Shown: positions 18,694 through 27,831, counted from the stretch's first letter. The stretch: 64,000 nucleotides of DNA from Bacteroides sp. (GCA_023666705.1 JAMPBO010000017.1:1-64000), one strand, 5' to 3'. The notes: generated by a model not told the origin, from the letters alone. Numbers and translations: made by a program.

Positions 18694-19905
18694 TCAGACC
18701 TCCCCTCCTTTTATACGCTGCTCCGTCAGAAAAGCCTCCGAGGTAATATAACCATCATAGCCAGCCTTTTCATAATTATGCGGATTTCTCAAAAGCTCCT
18801 GATTTGGCATGAAATATTTTTTGTGTGGATGCTCTGCTTCCACACCACGAACTAACGCCTGTACGGGGCATACTGCCACACATCGCAAACAGCCCTTGCA
18901 ATGGTAATAATTCAGCCCCTTATTTATCATCATTTCCCGTCCCTTAAATTCTCCCTTTTGAAATTGGAACACCATATCAGGACAGGCTGTATCACACAGC
19001 CCGCAGTTAATACATTTTTCGGGAACAAATATAGGGAAATAGCCTTGCCTGGACGGTGACAAATCATTTGCAACGCTATTTCCGAAATATGGATTGATGC
19101 CGCCAATGGGAGCCGCTTCATATCCCCATGTGGACGAAGCCTGATTGTTATCTTGAGATGCTTTCCTGTCGGTGTTTTTTGTTCTTTCATTTATTTTTTT
19201 ATGTGTTCTGACATTCGCTCTCTTATTCTCTTGTTGATTTGTCTTTCCAGTCGTTTTTTCAGTTGATTTTTCGGTTATTTTATTGTTTATTTCTGCGTTT
19301 CGTGTTTTTGTTACTTCCTCATAGCCTCTCCTAATTCCTTCCATGTTTTGTGAAAGTGAAGCAGGGTATTTTTTTCCAAGAGTGTCCCTGCATATTGCAT
19401 ACAGGTGTTCCAGCTCCACAAATCCCATGACCTTGGCAATCGCACCCAGCATAACAACATTAATTCGGGATTTCGTTTCTATGGCTATCCTTTGGGCATC
19501 CAAAAAATAAACATCGTGATGGATTTTCCCCTCCAAAACCTCATAGCTGTCTTTTCCATTTACCGAATTGACAATGATATCCGTATATTCTTCACAGCCG
19601 TTTAACACAGACGCATCATATAAAAGTGCATCATGGAATATGACAAGCAGGTGAGGGGTTTTTATGGGAGAGTGCAGCTTAATATCCAAATCGGCAGGGC
19701 TGTAACGGATAAATCCTTTTACGGGTGTTCCCGTTTTTTCTGAACCATAACTGGAAAAGCTGGCACTATTTAAGCCGAGATATTTTATTCCAAGCTCTCC
19801 TAACATTTTTCCACATAAATTGGCACCTAAGCCTCCAATGCTTTCCAGACGGATTTGATAATAGCCGTTTTCATCCGTAACTGGCAGTACAATTTTTGGT
19901 TCCAT
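18694..19905 (-). CDS. 2-oxoacid:ferredoxin oxidoreductase, fused gamma-delta subunits
   Basis: 403 aa. Residues 10-195 are the gamma subunit (RLESIGGLGANLCGKML, then LGLNSASFSSYGSE). A linker of about 65 residues, rich in Thr, Lys, Asn and Gln, spans roughly 200-265. The C-terminal 130 residues are the delta ferredoxin domain, with two 4Fe-4S clusters: CINCGLCDTACP and CKGCLRCVAVCP. This chain would pass electrons from the thiamine enzyme (next gene) to ferredoxin or rubredoxin. The start has AGGAGGGG four bases upstream and lies 14 bp after the rubredoxin stop. The low-complexity linker is unusual and looks like a recent gene fusion joint. Confidence 0.85.
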   Translation of the reverse strand: MEPKIVLPVTDENGYYQIRLESIGGLGANLCGKMLGELGIKYLGLNSASFSSYGSEKTGTPVKGFIRYSPADLDIKLHSPIKTPHLLVIFHDALLYDASVLNGCEEYTDIIVNSVNGKDSYEVLEGKIHHDVYFLDAQRIAIETKSRINVVMLGAIAKVMGFVELEHLYAICRDTLGKKYPASLSQNMEGIRRGYEEVTKTRNAEINNKITEKSTEKTTGKTNQQENKRANVRTHKKINERTKNTDRKASQDNNQASSTWGYEAAPIGGINPYFGNSVANDLSPSRQGYFPIFVPEKCINCGLCDTACPDMVFQFQKGEFKGREMMINKGLNYYHCKGCLRCVAVCPVQALVRGVEAEHPHKKYFMPNQELLRNPHNYEKAGYDGYITSEAFLTEQRIKGGEV

Positions 19906-19919
19906 CTGACCCCTCCTGT

Positions 19920-20081
19920 TTAATCTGCCTGTGGCTCAAAATATTCTTTTCCCATTTTGCAAAGTGGACACAAATAATCCTCTGGGACATCTTCCCATTT
20001 TGTTCCCGGTGCAATACCGCTTTCCGGGTCTCCTGCATCTTCATCATACACATATGCACATACCGTACAAACATATTTCAT
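19920..20081 (-). CDS. Rubredoxin
   Basis: 53 aa, a small gene easily missed. The protein begins [20 protein letters not shown], has the family [17 protein letters not shown] stretch, and ends after [13 protein letters not shown]. The two CxxC knuckles (Cys5/8 and Cys38/41) bind one iron. Rubredoxin is a cytoplasmic one-electron carrier, often used by peroxide- and superoxide-reducing enzymes in anaerobes. Residue 9 is Ala where Gly is usual, a mild change. A GAGG site lies 9 bp upstream. It leads the gene set with the oxidoreductase and is a plausible electron partner for it, though ferredoxin is the usual acceptor. Confidence 0.92.
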   Translation of the reverse strand: MKYVCTVCAYVYDEDAGDPESGIAPGTKWEDVPEDYLCPLCKMGKEYFEPQAD

Positions 20082-20148
20082 ACGAGCAATCCTCTTTTCT
20101 TTATTTGGAATCTGTTAAGATAATAAAAAACTTTATTTAGTATGACAT

Positions 20149-20277
20149 TTATTGTAAAAAATATGTATTTTTGAAAATATACTCACACATATTATTTTCA
20201 TTTTTATACTTTAAAAGAACGCCGCATTTCGGGCACTGCACACTAAATTCAGGCAGGGTTCCATAGGAACGAACAAC
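20149..20277 (-). pseudogene. Zinc-ribbon-like gene remnant
   Basis: A 42-codon open stretch without a credible start codon or ribosome site. It contains FSVQCPKCGVLLKYKN, which looks like the end of a small zinc-ribbon protein. An in-frame TAG sits directly upstream. Its family cannot be decided, and it could be noncoding. Confidence 0.25.
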
Positions 20278-20286
20278 CTATGAAAC

Positions 20287-20333
20287 AAAAAACTCCCCGT
20301 TTCCGACACATATGCCGATAATGGAGAGGTTTT
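20287..20333 (-). terminator. Rho-independent terminator after the winged-helix fragment
   Basis: On the minus strand CTCTCC (20323-20328) pairs with GGGGAG (20293-20298) through one G-U pair, followed by a run of six T (20287-20292). It lies 14 bp after the stop at 20347. Confidence 0.5.
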
Positions 20334-20346
20334 GTTTTCTTATATT

Positions 20347-20550
20347 CTATTCATGAATTTCCCAATATCCGTAACGCTTGCCGCCAATACGTTCAATCCT
20401 TCCTTGTTTAACCATCCGTTTCATTACCCGTTGCACAGATGCTATTGACACATTTAGCCCTTTAGCAATTTCGGTCTGCTTAATCGTCCTATCTGCCTCT
20501 AACAGTTCTAAAACTTTCTTTTCCAAAACATCTTTTAAAACATCATCCAA
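20347..20550 (-). pseudogene. Winged-helix DNA-binding fragment (remnant of an AlbA_2/HATPase-type regulator)
   Basis: 67 aa from the ATG. The sequence EIAKGLNVSIASVQRVMKRM is a clear helix-turn-helix followed by the wing (GRIERIGGKRYGYWEI). The repetitive VLDDVLKDVLEKKVLELL segment just before it is typical of the linker that joins the ATPase domain to the C-terminal winged helix in AlbA_2/HATPase_c_4 regulators. The frame stays open about 13 codons upstream of the ATG, then meets a TGA inside a 21-bp repeat. The full-length neighbour at 20715-22175 belongs to the same broad family but lacks this tail. I read it as the end of a second, mostly deleted regulator gene. It could still be expressed as a small HTH protein. 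Confidence 0.5.
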
Positions 20551-20592
20551 AACATCTTTTTGATGTTTTGGAGATTTTAAATCTTCTTTGTT

Positions 20593-20613
20593 ATCAACTA
20601 CCCATCAACTAAA
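20593..20613 (-). repeat. 21-bp direct repeat, copy A
   Basis: Minus-strand sequence TTTAGTTGATGGG then TAGTTGAT. An identical copy lies at 20694-20714, 101 bp away and directly after the stop codon of the AlbA/HATPase gene. The unit itself contains AGTTGAT twice. Confidence 0.8.
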
Positions 20614-20693
20614 AGTCCCAAACCGAAATTCTGTACAAATACTATATTTCAGTGGTTTTTGCTTTGTTTGTAATATTTAAATAACGAGCTCAA

Positions 20694-20714
20694 ATCAACT
20701 ACCCATCAACTAAA
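20694..20714 (-). repeat. 21-bp direct repeat, copy B
   Basis: Identical to 20593-20613. It abuts the stop codon of the gene at 20715-22175. The pair may mark a deletion or duplication joint between this gene and the winged-helix remnant. Confidence 0.8.
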
Positions 20715-22175
20715 TTACGCCCAATACGGAACATATCTTCTCAGTTTGGGAGCTGCATTCTCATCTGATAACTTTATATATCCAGCTTCCATAGTATCTT
20801 TGATAATTCTGGAAACTATTGATTTATTCTTTTCTTCTATCCCAAATCGTTCTCTCAACACTGCATTTGCCACTTCAATTTCATTGATATAACAATAACA
20901 TGTATAGAGATAGCATGTCCGGATTTTATCTTCCTTGCTCCAAGCATTAAGTGACTTGTACCAGTACAACTTCGTTCTTGCAAAATCTTCACCTGTCTCA
21001 ACTTTTGGAGCCGGTATGCGAAGTTCGCTCATTCCCTCCTCCATACGGTCAAATCCACTGCCACGTTCCTCACAAATTCTGACCATTCTCAAAAAGGAAG
21101 CCATATTTTCATTTCTAGAATGCGGTGCCGTGTCAATAATGCGGTTTACTTCAACAAGCAGATTTCCCGGATTTGATGATTCCACCCTTGTATCAAAAAC
21201 CTCCATCATCGGTCCGCTTCCATGAGCTGTCAGATCTTGGTGAATAATCACATTGCCGAGCATCTCCCTGACCGCTTTGCGAGGAAACATGATATGCTCC
21301 CGCCTGCGGCCTCCTTCAATTTCTTCCTCCTGTGGAATCAATGTCATAACATAATCCGTAATATCTTCAAACTGGATAGCATATCCTTTGGTAAAAACCT
21401 GCTCCCTAATTGCACTTGTTCGTCCAGTGCCTTTATATCTGATTACCCGAATCGCTTTCCGTTTTAAATGTGCAAAGGCATTCAAGTCTTTTGCCAATAA
21501 CAAAGCACCCATATTTGAAATGGCATAATTCCCATTGTCCATTTCCTTAATAAACTGCTCATCAATCATATTATGGATAATCGCATCACGATTACTTGGC
21601 AATGGCAGATTCATCAAAGTGTAATATGATGCACAATCCAAAAGTTCCGTTACCTTGGCAGCATCTACATTTTCTTTTGCATAACGTAGTTCAAAAGGCT
21701 TTTGCTCAAAGGAAAGCCATAATTTTCGTTCCTTTTCTGGAAAGTCTTTTAACTTTTTCTTATAGGAGCCGATGCGAATATATTCCATCTCCTTAAAACT
21801 GGTTGGACTATTGACTGCCGCCGGAATTTCCATAATAACAACTTTGCCCTTATCAGTTTCAACCTCTATAAATTTAAAATCTACCCTTGGTTTCAGACCT
21901 CTAGCCAGCCAATTTTCTATTTCTTCATTTCCCTTTTTAGCTTTCTTTGGAGTGAACATCGTTCCCTCTATCTCGTGTGTTTTGTCGTTAATCCCCCACA
22001 AGAAATAAGCTTTTTCTTTGTCACAAATAGCCGCTGAATTGCTTAATGCAGAAATATATTCCCCAATCAATTCCGGTTCATAATTGTTTACCTTGTATTC
22101 TAACCATTCATTTTCATCTGATAAAATCCGCAAACGCTCAATCAAGCTTCTATAATATTCCTGTTCTGCTTCCAT
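20715..22175 (-). CDS. AlbA_2 (Schlafen-type) and HATPase domain regulator
   Basis: 486 aa. Residues 10-140 form an AlbA_2/Schlafen-like domain (ENEWLEYKVN, then AYFLWGINDKTHEIEGT). The central region has a GHKL ATPase signature, GNVIIHQDLTAHGSGPMMEV near residues 310-330 and SNPGNLL after it. Members are annotated as putative transcriptional regulators or divergent ATP-binding proteins. Many sit in defence or mobile regions, and their molecular role is not settled. The C-terminus ends in a short winged-helix-like segment (ILRE...EKNKSIVSRIIKDTMEAGYI). The start has AAAGGGG six bases upstream. It borders the defence island on its left side and may belong to it. Confidence 0.75.
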   Translation of the reverse strand: MEAEQEYYRSLIERLRILSDENEWLEYKVNNYEPELIGEYISALSNSAAICDKEKAYFLWGINDKTHEIEGTMFTPKKAKKGNEEIENWLARGLKPRVDFKFIEVETDKGKVVIMEIPAAVNSPTSFKEMEYIRIGSYKKKLKDFPEKERKLWLSFEQKPFELRYAKENVDAAKVTELLDCASYYTLMNLPLPSNRDAIIHNMIDEQFIKEMDNGNYAISNMGALLLAKDLNAFAHLKRKAIRVIRYKGTGRTSAIREQVFTKGYAIQFEDITDYVMTLIPQEEEIEGGRRREHIMFPRKAVREMLGNVIIHQDLTAHGSGPMMEVFDTRVESSNPGNLLVEVNRIIDTAPHSRNENMASFLRMVRICEERGSGFDRMEEGMSELRIPAPKVETGEDFARTKLYWYKSLNAWSKEDKIRTCYLYTCYCYINEIEVANAVLRERFGIEEKNKSIVSRIIKDTMEAGYIKLSDENAAPKLRRYVPYWA

Positions 22176-22263
22176 AAGATCCCCTTTCCTATAATTTTCT
22201 TCACATATTCATTTAACACTTCCCGACATTACATCAAATCAATAGCTAATTGTAAAAATTATG

Positions 22264-22275
22264 AAATTCTAGACA
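22264..22275. repeat. 12-bp sequence at the left edge of the defence island
   Basis: AAATTCTAGACA. An identical 12-mer in the same orientation lies at 34933-34944, just outside the other end of the island. A related TCTAGACATT occurs at 35001-35010. It is short, so chance cannot be excluded, but the placement fits a target duplication or attachment core. Confidence 0.35.
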
Positions 22276-22331
22276 TTGGCTCATTATTTTTTCATATTAA
22301 TCTTTTATGAACACATGTGTGCACTCCATCT

Positions 22332-24230
22332 CTACAATTCTTTCGTTTTTTTCTCGCAAAGCTCTAAAGGTATAAGTGCATCGTTCTTACCATCAAACGT
22401 TGCTACCAAATGTACATTTTCACAATCTTTCCATGCTTCTTCAGATACATGTTCTAAAATAATCAATTGAAAATGCTGTCTTTGTTCTAGCAACCTTTTC
22501 ATAAATACATCCCACATCGCAAAAATATTCCTGACTTTATACCAATCGTCTTTTTCAGATATCGACTCTCTACTCTCTGAATAGTCATATTCTGAATTAT
22601 TAAAATATGGGTGGCTTGGTTGGTCTATTATCAAATAACTTGGTACAAACTTCGACTTATCTTTCAAAAGCATTTGGTGCATGCCCGCAAATAAACATAG
22701 TTGCATGAATAAATGGTCGGAACTACTTGAAATTTGTGCAATCCTAGCTTCCTTATCCTTTTTCAAATTAAGTCTTTGCCTTTTATAATCAAATCTCGCA
22801 AAATACTCCCCATATTCCCCCAAAGATTTACTACTCACTTCAACATAAGTTTGTATATATTCATTCAATGTATCAATTATTAACTGCCTGCGTTCCTCAA
22901 CATCCTTTTCGTTTTCTAATAATTCATCCAATGCTTTCTTCTTTTCATCAATCTCTTGCTGTTTTTTGATTTCATTTATTGGTTCAAATTTCAACTCTTT
23001 ATACTCAGCTTTTAATTCACCCAAACTGAGTAATTTTTGTGCCGTTGGAATAGCATAATAATCAACTTTTGCTGTTCGAGATAATTTTTCATCTATTTCC
23101 TTAATCTTTTCCTTTAATTCATTTATTTTCCTTGAAACGTCATATTCAAACGGTCTTTTAGTACCAATTTCAGATTTTACTTTATTCAATTGCTTGTCTA
23201 ATATTTGTAAAAATTGAAGATATTCCCCTTCGACATTTTGTCCATAATTATTTAGAACATAACTAACAGGACTTAATGATTCTGCCTCCATTTGTATACG
23301 CTTTTTATATAAACCATAACTTTCTTTAAATCGCTTCAGTCTTGTTATTTGTAAATTTAAACTGTTTCTTTTTTCTTCCAACTCAATATACTTCTGCTGA
23401 ACAGAAAACTCTGCTGAAAGTTCGTTTGCACCTTCTAAAATCAATCTTTCAATCTGTTCAAATGCTTCTTCAAATTCCAAAGACTCACTAATTACCATAG
23501 CTTCTTTCGCATGCTTAACAAGTATTTCTCTTTTATAATTATATTTTTCCTTCTTCCTTTGATATGTATTAAACTCTGATTCCAATCGGTTTATTTCATA
23601 CCGTTTTTGTTCAATTTCATTCTGCAATTCAAAATATTCAAATGAAACAACATTAAATGCCAAATCAAATGTATGATTCCAAACCGTTTTATATCTATCT
23701 AAAGTCATTTTATCAAAAAACAACTTCCCATTATCTATTATGTTATTCGAAATAGTATTGTATACTAAAAAATAGCGAAATGATAATTTTACATTCTTTC
23801 TTACTCCTTTACCTCCGTATGGCAAAATAATCTTATCATCTATTTGAAACTCCGTCTCCAATATCAGCTTCAATTCTTTTTCTTTCATTTTAACTATAGG
23901 TATCTCTGGAATTTCACCTGTCTGTGAAAAATAATAATCTTCGGAAAAATCTCCTGTTTTTTCGTCTTTTTCACCTCTTGCCACCGTATACATTTTATCA
24001 TTAATGCCAAAACGTACACCATACCACAAAACGTTTTCTCCAATGCATTCATCCGGAATAACAACTGTATCCTCACTTCCACAAAAACAGTAATCTATAA
24101 TCTCTAATATTGCTGTTTTTCCTGTCCTGCTATTTCCCGTTATTATATTGATTTTATCTTGTTCAAACTTCATAATTCTTTTTTCACCATTTTTAAGCCA
24201 CAAAATCATTTTATCAATGTAGAAATTCAT
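22332..24230 (-). CDS. ABC-3C system SMC-like ATPase (DUF3732 domain)
   Basis: 632 aa. Walker A is GNSRTGKTAIL (about residues 32-42); a D-loop-type Walker B, SYLIIDQPSHPYF, appears near 535-550. Between them lie long charged segments, predicted coiled coils of the Rad50/SMC kind, interrupted near the middle. This is the layout of the DUF3732 ATPases that form the ATPase part of three-component ABC (ABC-3C) systems, predicted to sense invading nucleic acid and trigger an effector. It is the last of three coupled genes: its ATG overlaps the upstream TGA by 4 bp. Very AT-rich codon use contrasts with the genes before 20 kb and suggests horizontal transfer. Confidence 0.8.
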   Translation of the reverse strand: MNFYIDKMILWLKNGEKRIMKFEQDKINIITGNSRTGKTAILEIIDYCFCGSEDTVVIPDECIGENVLWYGVRFGINDKMYTVARGEKDEKTGDFSEDYYFSQTGEIPEIPIVKMKEKELKLILETEFQIDDKIILPYGGKGVRKNVKLSFRYFLVYNTISNNIIDNGKLFFDKMTLDRYKTVWNHTFDLAFNVVSFEYFELQNEIEQKRYEINRLESEFNTYQRKKEKYNYKREILVKHAKEAMVISESLEFEEAFEQIERLILEGANELSAEFSVQQKYIELEEKRNSLNLQITRLKRFKESYGLYKKRIQMEAESLSPVSYVLNNYGQNVEGEYLQFLQILDKQLNKVKSEIGTKRPFEYDVSRKINELKEKIKEIDEKLSRTAKVDYYAIPTAQKLLSLGELKAEYKELKFEPINEIKKQQEIDEKKKALDELLENEKDVEERRQLIIDTLNEYIQTYVEVSSKSLGEYGEYFARFDYKRQRLNLKKDKEARIAQISSSSDHLFMQLCLFAGMHQMLLKDKSKFVPSYLIIDQPSHPYFNNSEYDYSESRESISEKDDWYKVRNIFAMWDVFMKRLLEQRQHFQLIILEHVSEEAWKDCENVHLVATFDGKNDALIPLELCEKKTKEL

Positions 24231-24679
24231 AGTTCAACCCTCAAGCTCAGATATAAATCACTCGCTTCGCCTTTCATTAATATTTCTGCCAATTTTTTGG
24301 CAGCTCTAACTCTTTTGTTCACAACTTTTCCTAATGAATCATTATTAAAATCAAAATCATCTGCACAGAAAGCAATCATGTTATCCTCTATCCTTAAAAG
24401 TCTAAGCTTGTCAAATAACATTATTGCATTGACAGACAACTTAAATCTTTCTCTATACCGTTCATTGAAAGTAACAAAAGATATACTTTCCTTAATAATA
24501 ATATCCTCAACACTTTGAATACTACTGTTTTTTCTAGCCATCAAATCCAAAACACTTTTATAACTTAAAAATGGTTCTATTAACATTACTTTCGAAACAT
24601 CTAATGTTTGTGAATATTTCAAAACCGACAGTATTGAAATCCCTGTAATAATTTCATTGTGTTGCAAAGATTTATTCAT
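24227..24679 (-). CDS. ABC-3C system middle component
   Basis: 150 aa, the typical size of the middle component of three-component ABC systems. It is a small, mainly helical protein with no catalytic motif. Its N-terminal half (HNEIITGISILSVLKYS) and the conserved FVTFNERY-like region fit that family. The role is inferred to be an adaptor between the nuclease-bearing component and the ATPase. The stop overlaps the ATPase start by 4 bp (ATGA), and its own start is 1 bp from the upstream gene's stop. That strict arrangement is characteristic of ABC-3C operons. Confidence 0.75.
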   Translation of the reverse strand: MNKSLQHNEIITGISILSVLKYSQTLDVSKVMLIEPFLSYKSVLDLMARKNSSIQSVEDIIIKESISFVTFNERYRERFKLSVNAIMLFDKLRLLRIEDNMIAFCADDFDFNNDSLGKVVNKRVRAAKKLAEILMKGEASDLYLSLRVEL

Positions 24680-24680
24680 T

Positions 24681-25907
24681 TTAAAAATACACCTTCTTCC
24701 ATTTGTACTTCCATCCTATACTTTCTTCATTTGCCAGTTTTATAAATTCTCCATTAGAAAACTCAATTCCTAACTCCTTCTCCAATATTTTCAATTTCTC
24801 TAGCATTATCTGGTCGAAACATTCCAAAGCATTTCTGTTGTCATCGTTACTATTTTTTCTCGTACTTCGATGACTTTTTTTATGTAAATTTTGCCAATAT
24901 TTCTTTACAGACTTCTCAAAATCCTCTATATCATAATGTGTAATACGTCCTTCCTCCTCCCAATCTGCCATTTGCATTTCTATTTTTAAATAATTGCTTG
25001 TATACTCCTCAACTTGTGATTTATCATTGTCATCAATTGCATCTATTTCAATTAATTCTTTAACGAATTTTTGATTCATCAAATCATCAGGTAGCAGTGG
25101 GGTATATTCCCTCAACGGCAACATCGTACGTCTCGGTGCTTGAAAAATAGGACCATACGCTTTAATCCATTCTTCATAATTTATTATCTGGTGTTGACGA
25201 TTGTTGCATTTCTCAAAAAAATCCTTTTTTAATTTAGAATATAATTTATCTAATACATCTTCCACGTAATCCTCTGGAATAAATTTATTTCTTATTTCCT
25301 CTCGTATTAGTTCTAATATATCATCAAACAAATCTACAAAATCAATATGTAGCAAAAATTGTTTCAACATTTTTTCATTAAATTCCAAAACCTCTCCTAT
25401 ATACGATTTGATTTCCTCAGACGATGTAGTCTTCTCTAAATTACTTAAATAACTTTTTATTTCATCTATTTTTATTTTTTGCTTTTTAAGCATAGTGATT
25501 TTCTTTTTCAAATTATTTGTCTCACTATTACGGTTAGAAACAAAAGCAAACCTGCTCTTATCTAAAAATTCTTGTTGTGCCAACTGCTGTGTTCGATGTT
25601 CTGCCGGGTCTCTCACTAATTTAGCCCAATTTGATAATGTTTTCCATAAATCGACAGATAACTCAGTTAAATTGGCACTTTTACCACTTGAATCCTTTTT
25701 CACTGTGTGTTTCAACTGATAAAAATAAGTTGATTCTTTTTTCGTCACTACTTTATGTACATCATCTAATGCCTCATATCCTACTTCATCACCAACTCTT
25801 AAGGAAAAAAGTTGTAAAAAAAAGTACAGGTATTGATATTCATACCCCAATAATTTTGCATCCGCTGATGCAATCTCCGTTCTTTTCTTAATATTTTGTA
25901 AAGACAT
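24681..25907 (-). CDS. ABC-3C system effector with Cap4/DUF4297-like nuclease domain
   Basis: 408 aa. The N-terminal 110 residues hold KLLGYEYQYLYFFLQLF, then GYEALDDVHKV and YFYQLKHTV. This E...D-V...(Q)xK arrangement is what PD-(D/E)xK nucleases of the Cap4/DUF4297 group show, so I infer a DNase effector. The C-terminal 200 residues, ending in EEYTSNYLKIEMQMADWEEE and a basic stretch, match the C-terminal domain of ABC-3C effector proteins. It is the first gene of the operon. In related systems the ATPase is thought to license the nuclease upon infection. A type assignment needs profile searches. Confidence 0.7.
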   Translation of the reverse strand: MSLQNIKKRTEIASADAKLLGYEYQYLYFFLQLFSLRVGDEVGYEALDDVHKVVTKKESTYFYQLKHTVKKDSSGKSANLTELSVDLWKTLSNWAKLVRDPAEHRTQQLAQQEFLDKSRFAFVSNRNSETNNLKKKITMLKKQKIKIDEIKSYLSNLEKTTSSEEIKSYIGEVLEFNEKMLKQFLLHIDFVDLFDDILELIREEIRNKFIPEDYVEDVLDKLYSKLKKDFFEKCNNRQHQIINYEEWIKAYGPIFQAPRRTMLPLREYTPLLPDDLMNQKFVKELIEIDAIDDNDKSQVEEYTSNYLKIEMQMADWEEEGRITHYDIEDFEKSVKKYWQNLHKKSHRSTRKNSNDDNRNALECFDQIMLEKLKILEKELGIEFSNGEFIKLANEESIGWKYKWKKVYF

Positions 25908-26014
25908 TTAATCACCTCTCCATATCATTCCATAAAAATTATCATGTAATATCTGCTATTAATAGTGCCATTGTACATTAGAAAGAACGATTTGATGGTC
26001 TATAGAATTCCATC

Positions 26015-26401
26015 CTAATCAACCGATTTTATAAACTCTTTTATATGTGATATCACTTCATGTTTTAACAGCACACCAGCTAAAATACCAAAATAATCTG
26101 TAACCAAATTACTCTGCACCTGTTCTAATGATGAAGAAGCTTTTTCGTTATTATTAAAAATCCCCAAGACTTTCTGCATTGCTGTACCAGTCTCACATAG
26201 TCTTTCAATTTCCTTATATTTTCCACGTAGATAGTTGTCTAACTTACATGCATTACTAATATATTCCTGTGTATTATTCGCTGAATTATACATCTGTTCT
26301 ATTTTCCCCAAATCCTCTCCAGCTTTTACATCATCGACAGTACCCTTCATATCAATTAATTTGAAAGCCTCGTCTTTCAAGTCCTCATACAAATGCATCA
26401 T
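26015..26401 (-). CDS. Hypothetical helical protein upstream of the ABC-3C operon
   Basis: 128 aa, family not recognised. The protein is predicted almost wholly helical, acidic to neutral, with no Cys motif, signal peptide or membrane segment. AGGAGGGG lies nine bases before the ATG, a strong site. It is 107 bp upstream of the ABC-3C effector gene on the same strand and could be an accessory or regulator of that system. Its AT-rich composition matches the island. Confidence 0.55.
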   Translation of the reverse strand: MMHLYEDLKDEAFKLIDMKGTVDDVKAGEDLGKIEQMYNSANNTQEYISNACKLDNYLRGKYKEIERLCETGTAMQKVLGIFNNNEKASSSLEQVQSNLVTDYFGILAGVLLKHEVISHIKEFIKSVD

Positions 26402-26886
26402 TATCTGCTTCCCCTCCTTGCATTAGTCAACTTTTTCCGTTAAATTTATAGAACTCTTTTATAGTCAAACATACAAAATAAAGTTTTTATTTTTTTGAAA
26501 ACTTTACCAACACATCTGCCTACTTTTCATCTCTTGTAAAATACCCTAGAAAATTTTTAATCTTATTCCACATGTACTATTATTCCTTCATAATTTTGTC
26601 AAGCACACTCTCAAATGCTTTTCTATAACTTTCTTTATACTTTAACCTATCAAAGAAAAAGGCAATATATAATTAAGATAATAGATTCTCTCTACTAACG
26701 TATGTGATTTCAATAATCTATATCAAAACACTACATTTTCTCCCCCCCCAACGCCAAACTCTTATAACATATATGCTTCACTTCATTTATGGCAACTATC
26801 TTCTCTATAACATTCATACAAACCTCGTATTATTAAATAGTAGTATTTATGAATCCCTCCTTATCCTAATTGATTAAAATATTCTT
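26402..26886. other. 485-bp noncoding stretch within the defence island
   Basis: Very AT-rich. I see no gene longer than about 30 codons. On the minus strand a 25-codon open segment ending KAFESVLDKIMKE (stop near 26580) looks like the tail of a lost protein. A 9-bp inverted repeat at 26479-26506 (TAAAGTTTT paired with AAAACTTTA) could be a weak terminator. This stretch may separate two modules of the island. Confidence 0.4.
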
Positions 26887-27831
26887 TTATTTTGATATTT
26901 TCTTTATTTTTTCTGCCAATGCAGTCAATTCTTGAATTGAATCACAAGTAGTTTCATAATTATTTCCAAAAAGTGTTTCCTTTTCATTTGAACTATCTGT
27001 TATACGATGCTTTAATTCATTTTCAAAATTTATATAATCTTCTTTCAATATTTCTATACACTCTTTTATTCTATCTTTCGATTTTATTTCCTCATTTCTA
27101 TACTTAAAAACATCTCCATCTTGAAATGTGATTAACACATTTTCTAAGGTCTCACTATCTTCCTTTGCTTTTTCCATACATATCTGCAAGTATTCCTCAA
27201 TAACATCATTTTCTCTTTGAAGTAAATCCCTAAATAATTCTATAAACTCATATGGTTTAGGCGTAATATATGCTGAATTTTCATCATCAATAATATCCAA
27301 AAACTCTAAGTTGTGTAAGAATAGACATTGTGTTAGGAAATAAAATGTATTTATAAATCTTTTCATTGGTTCTTTTTCATCATTAGGATTATAACTTAAA
27401 TCTAAATCATTTATATTTCCTACAAACGCTTCCATCGGTACATACATTCCCTTAGGGATGGTTAAATTAAGACAGTTATCTTTTATAGAGTCCGATATTC
27501 TTCCCTTTGATACATCTATTTCATGTGCAAATTTGTTTCTAAGTTTACGAATTGCGTTTAACAAATCCAATTCGTCCTTTGAAATTATTTTCATGTAATA
27601 TGCCATTGTAATTTTAGCACTAAATGAAGATAATATTGCATTTCCTCCCATAAATAAATTCTCATCAATATTTTTGTCTATATACAAAACATTTTTAATA
27701 AGTTTTTCAAGTTGTGTATCCAAAATAGCAGCACAAACAATTACAACCGAACGGTCATTAGTGCCTTCTATTTCATCTTTTACTATTTGTAACCATTTCA
27801 CAAATTCTTCTCCAAAATCAGTTACCCTCAT
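26887..27831 (-). CDS. MltR-like (mannitol repressor family) protein
   Basis: 314 aa. The first 120 residues show the MltR/DUF4145-like pattern: DRSVVIVCAAILDTQLEKLI, GNAILSSFSAKITMAYYMKI, and LNAIRKLRNKFAHE. The LRNxFAH segment is the usual signature. The C-terminal 190 residues are acidic and helical and not recognised. In gut bacteria such proteins often sit in restriction and abortive-infection loci and not beside mannitol genes. None of the neighbours here concerns mannitol, so a defence-linked role is more likely than sugar regulation. The gene lies 120 bp after the YdbC-like gene. Confidence 0.65.
   Translation of the reverse strand: MRVTDFGEEFVKWLQIVKDEIEGTNDRSVVIVCAAILDTQLEKLIKNVLYIDKNIDENLFMGGNAILSSFSAKITMAYYMKIISKDELDLLNAIRKLRNKFAHEIDVSKGRISDSIKDNCLNLTIPKGMYVPMEAFVGNINDLDLSYNPNDEKEPMKRFINTFYFLTQCLFLHNLEFLDIIDDENSAYITPKPYEFIELFRDLLQRENDVIEEYLQICMEKAKEDSETLENVLITFQDGDVFKYRNEEIKSKDRIKECIEILKEDYINFENELKHRITDSSNEKETLFGNNYETTCDSIQELTALAEKIKKISK

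Noticed and set aside
26887-27831. A mannitol-operon repressor
   Set aside because: The fold is MltR-like, but no mannitol transport or dehydrogenase gene is near and the context is a defence island.
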